From Bremia lactucae (taxonomy: Eukaryota; Oomycota; Peronosporomycetes; Peronosporales; Peronosporaceae): a DNA stretch of 33,431 nucleotides. Under the pieces are notes generated by a model. That model saw nothing but the letters and a program-made list of their open reading frames with translations. It was not told where the DNA came from and did no database searches. The position numbers and the translations under genes are program-made. The stretch covers positions 7,523,605 to 7,557,035 of the forward strand of contig NC_090610.1 of NCBI RefSeq assembly GCF_004359215.1, written 5' to 3'. Positions 12,659 to 20,920 of this stretch are shown here, piece after piece; the first letter of the stretch is position 1; every line of letters starts with the position of its first letter.

Positions 12659-14324
12659 TAGTTGTCAGCAGGAAAACGTCGTCATACAAACGCCATCGGA
12701 CACACCTTTTATACAAACGCCGTTTTCACGCACGCCAGTGGACCCATGCTATTCGATGAACCCCATCAGTCATAAGCAGTCAACAACCGTCATCGGACTG
12801 TCACTGTCATAGAAACGCCGTCGAACAATTGCAGTCGAACATCCGTAATCGGACAATCACCGTCGTATAGGCGCCATCAAGAAACATCGTCGTACAAGCG
12901 GCATCGGATATACACATTACACAAACGCCAGTTTGATACACGCTATCTGACACATGCCATCCGATACACTCCATCAGTCATAAGCAGTCAAACAATCGTC
13001 ATTGGACAATCACCGTCGTACAAACGCCATCGGACAGATGCAATCGAACAATCGTCTTTCATCAATCACCGTCGTACATAGGATATCGACAATCATCATT
13101 AGACCAAATTAGTCGTACAATCGTCATCGCCCAATCACCGCCGTACAGCAGTCATCGAGAAAACATTTTTTTTAATTGTCAGCAGGAAAACGTCGTCATA
13201 CAAACGCCATCGGACACACTTTTTATACAAACGCCGTTTTCGCGCACGCGATTGGACCCATGCCATCCGATGAACCCCATCAGTCAAAAGCAGTCAACAA
13301 CCGTCATCGGACTGTCACTGTCATAGAAACGCCGTCGAACAATTGCAGTCGAACATCCGTGATCGGATAATCACCGTCGTATAAGCGCCATCAAGAGACA
13401 TCGTCGTACAAACGGCATCGGATGTACGTTTTACCCAAACGCCATTTTGATACACGCTATCGGACACATGCCATCCGATACATTCCATCAGTCATAAGCA
13501 TTCAAACAATCGTCATTGGACAATCACCGTCGTACAAACGCCATCGGACAGATGCAGTCGAACAATGGTCTTTCAACAATCACCGTCGTACATAGGTTAT
13601 CGACAATCATTATCAGACTAATGTAGTCGTACAGTCGTCATCCCCCAATCACCGGCGTACAGTAGTCATCGAGAAAACACTGTCGTATAATTGTCAGCGG
13701 AAAACGTCGTCATACAAACGCCATCGGACACACTTTTATACAAACGCCGTTTTCGCGCACGCGATTGGCCCATGCTATCCGATGAACCCCATCAGTCAAT
13801 AGCAGTCAACAATCGTCGTCGGACTGTCACTGTCATAGTAACGCCGTCGAACAATTGCAGTCGAACATCTGTAATCGGACAATCACCGTCGTCTAGGCGC
13901 CATCAAGAAAGATCGTCGTACAAACGGCATCGGATATACGCTTTATACAAACGCCAGTTTGATACACGCTATCGGACACATGCCATCCGATACACTCCAT
14001 CAGTCATAAGCAGTCAAACAATCGTCATTGGCAATCACCGTCGTACAAACGCTATCGGACAGATTCAGTCGAACAATCGTCTTCATCAATCACCGTCGTA
14101 CATAGGTTATCGACGATTATCATCAGACCAATGTAGTCGTACAGTCGTCATCGCCCAGTCACCGGCGTAGTAGTCATCGAGAAAACATTTTTTATAATTG
14201 TCAGCAGGACAACGTCGTCATACAAACGCCATCGGACACACCTTTTATACAAACGCCGTTTTCACGCACGCCATTGGACCCATGCCATCTGATGAACCCC
14301 ATCAGTCAATAGCAGTCAACAACC
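12659..14324 (+). repeat. Satellite array 2, right long-unit block
   Basis: Anchors at about 12659, 13174, 13689 and 14196 give unit lengths of about 515, 515 and 507 bp. Units here carry a local variant at the unit border, where AAAACACTGTCGTAC is replaced by T-rich forms (12650, 13167 and 14185). The block runs into the N gap at 14325. Confidence 0.93.
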
Positions 14325-14424
14325 NNNNNNNNNNNNNNNNNNNNNNNNNNNNNNNNNNNNNNNNNNNNNNNNNNNNNNNNNNNNNNNNNNNNNNNNNNNN
14401 NNNNNNNNNNNNNNNNNNNNNNNN
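14325..14424. other. Assembly gap (exactly 100 N)
   Basis: A run of exactly 100 N, the size commonly used for gaps of unknown length. Satellite lies to the left and integrase sequence of a minus-strand retroelement to the right, so the satellite/retroelement boundary and the element's 3' end are missing. Confidence 0.97.
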
Positions 14425-15061
14425 ATTGAGTGAACGAAGCACGGGTTGCCAATTCTGAACCAGGAATCTCGATCCGAAACCAGTTCACAGGGTAACCCAT
14501 AGAGTCGACATATTGTGTCATACAATCATTTGCTCATGGGAGCTAGCGATATTTCTCTTACATCGAATAGAACCCAAGCGATACGCGTAAAGAGTGGCTG
14601 GATAGAACCAAGAGAACAGCCTTCGGCTATGATCGAGTCCGAGACTGCATAATACGACGAATCATCTTGTTGAAACGACCTACGAACATAAGAATTCCAT
14701 ACTTCTTGTGAGCGTCTTCAGAAAACCCGAAGACGAAGTACAGTGATAAGGACTTCAAAGTCTGCCAAAACAAGGAGATGTTGTGTTAGATCACAGGATG
14801 AAGGACTCGTTGACAAATTTTGCAGGCACACACGTACGTGCGCGCGCAGTAACACTGGCAAGACCAGTAAAATGCGACTAACGGTGAGGTAAGTCTTCTC
14901 ATGTTCACGATGACCACTTACTAAACAGCCATTGCTGACGACATATTACGACACGAAGTATGTCGCCAGCAATGGCTGTTTAATAGGAGTAAGCCATTGC
15001 ATGTTTTGCATCGAGCTGATAAGGATGGATTTAGTGTTGACGATCCCTTTAGCGATTGTTG
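14425..15061 (-). pseudogene. Integrase core, broken (family A, minus copy)
   Basis: Integrase joins retroelement cDNA to host DNA. Minus-strand blocks in order: a damaged HHCC region near 14790-14900 (CACKICQRV), FGFSEDAHKK with MFVGRFNKMI near 14700 (start of the rve core), and DTICRLYGLPCELVSDRDS at about 14455-14515, which keeps the second catalytic Asp. The third acidic residue would lie in the N gap. Stops and frameshifts separate the blocks. The plus copy at 22690-23200 is clearly homologous. A 24-bp fold-back at 14917-14993 replaces the coding segment that leads into the HHCC region in the plus copy. Confidence 0.85.
14917..14993. repeat. Fold-back inverted repeat in integrase
   Basis: Arms 14922-14945 and 14959-14982 are 24 bp with one mismatch and a 13-base loop. 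The pairing resumes with CTTACT (14917-14922) and AGTAAG (14988-14993) across a 6-base bulge. The paralogue at about 22692-22735 has one arm only. Confidence 0.95.
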
Positions 15062-15575
15062 TTATGGATCTATGAGGTGATCCATCAAACTTTTTAGAGC
15101 CAAATCTTCTTTAAAAGCTCTTCTGACGTCGTCAAGTAATGTTGGCGACGAAACACTTGACATTAGTGTTGCAACAATTGGCTTATCCACACTGGTAGTT
15201 GGCGCATCCGGCTTAAAAACATTAGCGACGACATTAAGTAGTCCTGATTCATATTCCACGGAAAAGCATACTCCGCGCGAAGAGATACAACCGTCTCGCC
15301 ATTCCTTGCGAGATTTGTGTAATTATAACGCCAGTGGGAAAAGAGGGATGGTCCGTGTAAACAAGGAACGGTCTGCCTCCTAACAGACAACTCAAAACTT
15401 AGCCAGTGCATGATTCACGGTAGGAGTTCTTTATCATGCACCGGATAGCTACGCTCAACTCGTTGAGTTGATGCGACACATCGCAGACGACGCGCGCTGC
15501 GGCGTCTGTGTCATATTGCATATTGCATAAACGCATAGCCAATTGCAAAATCGCTTGCGTCGCAGACCACAGGAA
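15062..15575 (-). pseudogene. RNase H and RNase H-integrase linker (family A, minus copy)
   Basis: RNase H removes the RNA strand during reverse transcription. The minus strand shows ALAKF followed in other frames by SLFTRTIPLF (a broken YTDHASL region) near 15340. The in-frame linker then follows: EYESGLLNVVANVFKPDAP and SSPTLLDDVRRAFKEDLAL (15259-15062). The plus copy has the same order at 22290-22600. Several frameshifts mean no product. Context: between RT (right) and integrase (left), the standard Ty3/gypsy order. Confidence 0.8.
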
Positions 15576-16500
15576 TTATTCTGTTTTATTGGTGTTGCAA
15601 CCACCAAGATCAGCGATTGCATCAAGCTTTGCTTGATACTTTTCAAGGAACGCTGACAATCGCGTTCCATGACCATTTGCATTTGCCTTTAACAAAGAAC
15701 AAAGATGCACCGTAATGTCGGCATAGTTGCGGAAGTGTTTATATAAGTAAGCCGCTACGTCGAGAAACTTTTGAAGTCCCTTTACATCGACTAGCACAGG
15801 CCAGTCGGTGGTCGCCTTTATTTTTTCCGGATGAGGGCGTACACCAGGCTTTCCCACGATGCACCCAAGGAGTGTATATTCGCTTGCGCGAATATACACT
15901 TCTTGAGATTTGCATACAGTTTATGCTTACACTTCAACATCCAACTTTGCGTTCATGGCCCTGCTACGAACGAAGACATCATCAAAATGGCTTGGTGCAA
16001 AATCCCGCACGATCTTAACAGATTAATTACACAGCCGGTGAATGTTGCAGGGGTATTACTTAGCCTCTATGGCATTACTGACCATTCACGAAGCATTCCG
16101 CTTGGGGTGCTTACTTCTGTGAACGGGATAACCGTTCACGAATCTGATGGAATCCATCCATCAGATCCGTTGAATAAAGGATGGTACTCTTTGACATACC
16201 GCCAATGATTTCGTATTTTTGTGGTATCGGCGTTTGAATTGGTCCCGTAGCAGCATTGAGCTTATTGAACGCATGCACAACCCGCCATTCTCATGTTGCT
16301 CTACGCATACAGAAAGTCTGAAGGCTAGGTGGGCGGTTGACCCCTCATATGGCCCGCTACTAAGCGATCGGCAAAGAATTTGTCGATCGCTAATACTTGT
16401 TCACGAGGCAATGACCACTCGCTGTATGACACAGTATTTTGAACCTGGTATTAGGTCGATTTCATGTCGAGTGCCTTTATCCTAAGGCAACTCGTACGGA
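15576..16500 (-). pseudogene. Reverse transcriptase, broken (family A, minus copy)
   Basis: RT copies the element RNA to cDNA. Reading right to left: DKGTRHEIDLIPGSKYCV near 16470, DLMDGFHQIRE near 16150 (holds the first catalytic Asp), and SHFDDVFVRSRAMNAKLDV with the Asp pair at 15978-15983. Then comes the thumb in one open frame, 15899-15576, with TLLGCIVGKPGVRPHPEKIK and WPVLVDVKGLQKFLDVAAYL. In the active-site box the usual aromatic residue before xDD is His here (HFDD instead of YFDD). Frames shift between boxes. The plus copy at 21290-21960 lacks the first Asp box and has YLDN instead of YxDD, so this minus copy is the better preserved of the two at the active site. Confidence 0.88.
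15871..15900. repeat. Perfect palindrome in the RT thumb
   Basis: AGTGTATATTCGC (15871-15883) and GCGAATATACACT (15888-15900) are 13-bp perfect arms with a 4-base loop. The homologous site in the plus copy (21825-21865) is only a quasi-palindrome. Confidence 0.96.
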
Positions 16501-16990
16501 ACGGATTCAGGTAATGCATTCTTGAATTCGTTCAAATCCTTAGATAAGGATTCGTCTTCTAAAATCCCCAGGATTGGAACGTAAAACGTTCAATCCGAGT
16601 CTCCTCATCGAGGACACTTTCGTCCATCGATGAGCTGCTAAGAAATCGTTCGCTCTCAGGAATTACTATTATTATTGCCGACCGAATATGCAGATCGGCT
16701 TGGCTTTGCCACTAAGCAGATCACACAAGAAACGTTTCGATTCGAGCATTGCAAATAAGTTATCTCTGAATTTAACTTCGGAAGCGATATCAGATCAAGT
16801 ATAAAAGCGCTTGCTTCGTCATTTAGAAAGACATTTAACGTCTCAATTTCTTCCCGGGAACTTATTTCTGCAGATTTCCGGGAACTAATTCCCTCAGCTT
16901 CTGAAGGCTTATTCTCTCGAGTATTGTGGGACTATTCCCTATTTTATTCTAAGGTATACTCCCCAACTTGTTTAAATCAACCCCGCCAAT
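16501..16990 (-). pseudogene. Protease-RT linker of pol (family A, minus copy)
   Basis: Minus-strand sequence here is homologous, base by base over most of its length, to plus-strand 20830-21240. Recognisable parts are SREEIETLNVFLND near 16840, EISDPNPG-like text near 16590 and DESLSKDLNEFKNALPESVP just before the RT start. It is the spacer between protease and RT in this family. No protease active site is present: homology fades at about 16930-16990, so the 5' half of this element (gag, protease, LTR) is absent. Confidence 0.75.
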
Positions 16991-17224
16991 TGCTGCTAGA
17001 CGCGCGACTGGGCGGTGAGCAACGAGTCACTTTACATAACTTCATACAAAAATATTAAGTCAGGACTATAAAATAAGTATTAGTACCAAGGAACTTAAAT
17101 ATATGATTAAATTTTTTAGTTTTTCCATATTTATGCATTCCTTAATATTATTAACCTACAGCTGCTAAGCCACGCTAAGCAACTTAAAGCCCTTCATCTG
17201 CACATCGTATTTGGAGGCGATTAT
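16991..17224. other. AT-rich spacer between the two head-to-head relics
   Basis: AT-rich sequence with no convincing ORF, no primer-binding site and no recognisable LTR edge. It separates the minus-strand pol relic from the plus-strand gag relic. It could be eroded LTR or host DNA; I cannot tell. Confidence 0.5.
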
Positions 17225-18440
17225 TTGCACTTTTATTATTGTAGGTTGACTATTACTGAGGCAATACTAGCGAAAGGTGCCCCGCTACACCTGATAGCCT
17301 TTAGTGGTCCGTACAACGATCACGTACGTACCATCCAATATGAATCTGTTGAAAACAGACGAAGAGAGCTTCTATGCCCCGCTGAAGGCTTCTACGCTAC
17401 GCGTGAGAGATTTATTCACTTGAGTGACCTCGAATGGAATGAGGTCGAACCTGAGTTCGACCATTGGTGGTCCAGCCGTTAGCACAATGTTGTCCGCCCT
17501 ACTAAACGACGATTTTCATTCAGCATTAAATCGACGCGGCTCGAGAAAATAGTAAACTTGCTACACCAGCGCGCTCAACAGGTAGAGCAGTTGAGTGAAC
17601 AAGGTGCTCAACTGCTGGAAGTGTTGACACAGCAACATTCGCATGCTGCTGCGGGGCCGACTCATGCGCATCGACCCGAAAGCTTGTATATATAAAATGT
17701 CTAGTTCAAAGGATACCTTGTTAAGATGTTGTCGAGCTTGGCGATGCCATCGAGGCTCATTACATCGAGGATTATGCGACGAAAGCAAATTCGGCATATC
17801 CAACTTGGCCGGATGTGCCAAAAAAAACTTGGATCTTCTGGCTCAAGCTTCACGACCCGTTTATTGGTCGCATGGGGTCTAAGACCCGTGTACAGACATT
17901 TGAGCTACCACGTGCTAAATTTCAGGGCTTGAGCAGCTCTCCCGGATTTGAAGCAGGGTAAGCATGGCATTCCCGCTTACGCAACATGCACTATTCCTAT
18001 TGAGTTGTATCGTGTGTAAACCCATTGATGAACAAATATCTATTATTGTGTTCATCAAGGGTCTTTGCGGATGGTCCCGTCAAGGCTCGCCTCTTTAGCT
18101 TCGAATTAGAGACGCTTGATCATAGGAGAACAGGAGGACTTCCTCCTGAAATAGGCTTTAGTCCATTCGAGTTTTAATCGTCCACCGAGACGATAAGAGA
18201 TAAGAGGCCCCGAACCAATTAACCTACCTTATGTTGAAATAGCGAGAATTGTCGCTCTACAATTTACAAGTGATTGCAAAGATGCGCTACCAGAAGACAG
18301 GGCATTACGCCTATAAGCGTAGTGCCCCACGTTCAGTGCCAACAAACACTGAGCCAAACGATCGACCTCCCGCAAGGAAAAGCAGAGGTCGCGGGTCCGA
18401 CGCTATTGCGATATCGCAACGTTGGGGCGGGCCGTCAAAA
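17225..18440 (+). pseudogene. Gag of family A, plus copy 1, broken
   Basis: Blocks in order: an 85-codon ORF (17225-17482) ending FIHLSDLEWNEVEPEFDHWW; a predicted coiled-coil segment QVEQLSEQGAQLLEVLTQQ (17580-17640); and then, in shifted frames, GDAIEAHYI, KTWIFWLKLHDPFIGR and VFIKGL (17730-18070). FELETLD follows near 18100, and finally a knuckle relic QKTGHYAYK at 18288-18314. The knuckle has lost its cysteines (Tyr and Arg now stand at the second and last positions) compared with the second copy at 19841. The whole is a capsid-nucleocapsid gag with several frameshifts. No primer-binding site or LTR precedes it. Confidence 0.8.
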
Positions 18441-18850
18441 AATGGTGATCACTTCGCCGTACTGGTTTTGAATGACAAATTTGATGTCATCCTGGGTCAC
18501 CATGGCTCAGAATATACAAGCTATGCATAATTTGCTGGCATCGATCTATTAAGGTCCCTGGCTTTAGTTCATCAGATGGCCATCTGACGAATGTCTTGAA
18601 GTGTCCTAAAGCGTGTGGATGTACTACAAATGAGTGCGATGATATCGCTTAGGGTTCTGTTTTTACAAGACCTCAGTTCGACAACACAACACACTGTGAA
18701 GTTAAACACCGGCGGCTGTGAACAAGCATACGCAGCGCCGAGAGTCCACCATTCGAATAGGCCGAGTGGGCCGAGCCAAAGATGCTCCCTACAGGGCAGC
18801 ATCCAAAAAAGAAAAAAGGCTGTCTGCAATAGACATTATGAAAAACCTAG
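18440..18850 (+). pseudogene. Protease C-terminal part and downstream linker, copy 1a
   Basis: VLNDKFDVILG (18469-18501) is the flap-side protease motif that normally lies about 60 codons after the active site. Here it follows the knuckle region almost directly, so the DCGAS segment is deleted. Downstream, QDLSSTTQHTVKLNTGGCEQA to YEKPR (18660-18850) is the proline/lysine-rich linker; homologous linkers lie at 19204-19370 and 20450-20830. A 16-bp perfect palindrome TCAGATGGCCATCTGA lies at 18572-18587. Confidence 0.75.
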
Positions 18851-19370
18851 ATCGTAGTCGATTGTGGGGCGTAGAATAAATTTATTAGACGCCAATGCTC
18901 GAAAATCGCAGACTTAAATTAATTGAGCGCGATATTCCTCTAACGAGCATGACACTGCCCCTAGCAACAGGTGCATCTGAAACGGTAAAGAAACGTGGAG
19001 TTTGTATCCAATACACGTTAAAGGGAAAACAATTTGATGATGATTTCATCGTACTCGATTTGGATGACAAATTTGATGTAATCCTTGGATTACCATGGCT
19101 CAGAAATTACGAGCCATGTATAAATTGGCAGCATCCAGCCGTGACGATGCCTGTATCTTGTTCATCAGATGACCAACTGATGAACGTCTTGGAGCGACCA
19201 TAAGCGTGTGGATTACTACGAGTGAGTGCGATGGCCTCACTTATGGGTCGGTCGTTAGCATGACTGCACAAGACCTCAGTGTAATACCCAACACACTGTG
19301 GAGCTAGATCCCGACGGCTGTGCACAAGCACAGGCAGCGTCGAAGTTCGACCAAACTCAAATGAGTGAAC
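18851..19370 (+). pseudogene. Retropepsin-type protease, copy 1b, with linker
   Basis: The aspartic protease processes Gag-Pol. VDCGA is at 18857-18871, with a stop codon (18872-18874) where the family has Ser. A long open stretch, 18895-19203, then reads RLKLIERDIPLTSMTLPLA, VLDLDDKFDVILGLPWL and NYEPCINWQHPAV. This is a typical gypsy protease C-half with the LDxxFDVILGxPWL motif. After the stop at 19201 the linker continues in broken frames to about 19370. It joins abruptly at 18850 to the end of copy 1a, so two partial protease-linker units lie in tandem. Confidence 0.85.
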
Positions 19371-19470
19371 TTCTTACGTGTTGCGTGATAGCCTACTTGA
19401 AGGGCTTAAAAGCTCCCTCCTTATTCATCAAACATGTCCACATTTGATGGAACGTGCGTAGGCCTTCGAA

Positions 19471-19570
19471 CGGACTACAAAGTGCTACCAGGTGTAACGG
19501 GATACCTTTTGCTAGTACTGATAATAATACTAGTCAAGCTACACTGATTACAGTGAATGTGGGGTGCTTT
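19471..19570 (-). repeat. Inverted scrap of an LTR end with primer-binding site (family B-like)
   Basis: Plus-strand 19471-19501 is the exact reverse complement of 33388-33418: the LTR end CCCGTTACA, two C, then TGGTAGCACTTTGTAGTCCG. From 19493 rightwards the LTR-side sequence is diverged, but keeps a matching stem-loop (CTAGTA/TACTAG, 19512-19533) where LTR B has its terminal hairpin. So an LTR 3' end and primer-binding site sit here on the minus strand, inside plus-strand gag/protease sequence. No minus-strand body is recognisable to the left, and nothing is recognised in 19371-19470. Confidence 0.75.
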
Positions 19571-19599
19571 GACTACTTAACGTACACGACGTGAAGAGG

Positions 19600-20180
19600 A
19601 AGTTTGAAGAAGCTAAAAAGTCTTCGCTACTAAAGGTAAATTCTAAGTCCTTTAAATAGATTTAATTTAGAGACTTTAGGCCAAGCTATCTCTATAGCGG
19701 AACCTGAGTGCCAGATTTTCGTCCACTTAGGTTCCTATCGCCCATGGAGACGACAAGAAAAACGGAGGTCCAGAACCTATGGAACTCTCGTATGTAGGAG
19801 CGAGAAATCTCGCTCTACTAGTTTTAAGCAATCGCAAAGTTGCAATCGTTGTCAAAAGATGGGGCACTAAGCCTATGAATGTAGAGAGCTCAAGTTTTGG
19901 CACGATCTACCAAATTTGATTGAGACGATAAACTTCCCGATAAGAATAGCGGATGACGCGGAACCGATGCTGTTGCGAAATTACAACGGCGAGGGGTATC
20001 GTCAAAATGGTGAGAGCAGTTGCAGCGGAGCGTCCTGCTGATTCAGCAACGTCAGGAGGATTTTGTAGGTGTTATGATTAAAGTTGCTCCTTACACACAA
20101 ACATTGTGTGTAACTGCCTTAGATGATGAGGTTAATTTCATCAGCTTGTAAATTATAGTGGCAAATAAATTGCCACTTAA
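19600..20180 (+). pseudogene. Gag C-terminal part, copy 2, broken
   Basis: FNLETLGQAISIAEPE (about 19660-19710) and SYRPWRRQEKR match the end of the capsid part of copy 1. The zinc knuckle is at 19841-19882 and reads CNRCQKMGH, stop, AYEC: all three Cys and the His of CX2CX4HX4C are kept, but a TAA (19868-19870) follows the His. Downstream to 20180 is low-conservation spacer with stops. The N-terminal capsid half is missing. Confidence 0.78.
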
Positions 20181-20920
20181 AGCCCTAGTCGATTGTGGGG
20201 CGTCGATCGACCGCTAATCGCTAGAAGATCGCAGACCCGAATTGATTGAGCGCGATATTCTTCTAACGAGGATAACTTTGCGACTAGCGACAGGCGCATC
20301 TGTAACAATCAAGAAACGTGTTGTTGGCATCCAATACACTTTAAAGGGTAAAGGGAAAACAGTACAATGATGATTTTATCGTACTGGATGTGGATGATGT
20401 GATCCTTGAATATGGCTCAAAGAGTACGAGCCATAATTCGGTACGATGTCTGTCTCTTGTTCATAAGGTGGCGATCTGATGAACGTCTCGGAGACTCCAC
20501 AAGCGTCTGGATATCCCACGAGTGAGTCCGATAGTCGCACTGTGGTCCGGTTGTTTGTACGACTGCACAAGACCTCAGTGTGACAATCCGTCACACTCTG
20601 AAGTTATATACCGACGGCTGTGCATAAGCACATGCAGTGTCGAAGGTCGTCCACTCGAATAAGTCGGATGGATCGGGACAAGATGCTTTCCTACGGAGCG
20701 ATATCCAAGTAAGTGCAAAACGCCTGGCTATAAAGACAGTGCGAAGTCTTAGATCGACTGGGGAGTCGATCGTAGAGGCAGTTCGGGAGGTTACTTTAAA
20801 AAAAATGGAGGGAAGAGTCCCAAAGACTATGAGGGAATGAAAATTCAAGACTCTGCGGGAAGAAGCCCCCAGAAATCTGTGGTCAAAAGTTCCCAGGTAC
20901 CTTTGGCTTTAGTTTTAAAG
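20181..20920 (+). pseudogene. Protease and linker, copy 2, broken
   Basis: The active site DCGAS is intact at 20191-20205. It is followed by EDRRPELIERDILLTRITLR and LATGASVTIKKR (20221-20320). A frameshift near 20365 breaks the flap region (VLDxDD is still visible near 20380). The linker (QDLSVT near 20570, then lysine-rich text to 20840) is homologous to the linkers at 18650 and 19250. An 8-bp perfect hairpin, GATCGACT/AGTCGATC, lies at 20752-20771. Confidence 0.8.

Noticed and set aside
1..14324. Dozens of plus-strand ORFs (60-202 codons) beginning MSAGKRRHTNAIGHT or similar, looking like a repeated protein family.
   Set aside because: They recur once per satellite unit, are open in more than one frame, change length with unit length, and owe their openness to the A/C-rich, stop-poor strand. 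No start context or domain supports them.
6122..14324. A CRISPR-like array, suggested by regular repeats.
   Set aside because: Units are 250-519 bp, adjoining and themselves internally repetitive; there are no unique spacers and no cas genes, and the context is eukaryotic.
1..14324. Telomeric repeat array or rDNA spacer.
   Set aside because: No short TTTAGGG/TTAGGG-type motif in tandem and no rRNA sequence. The repeat is a long complex unit.
15831..16208. 125-codon plus-strand ORF as a gene.
   Set aside because: It is antisense to the minus-strand RT, whose FDDV and DLMDGFHQI boxes are clear.
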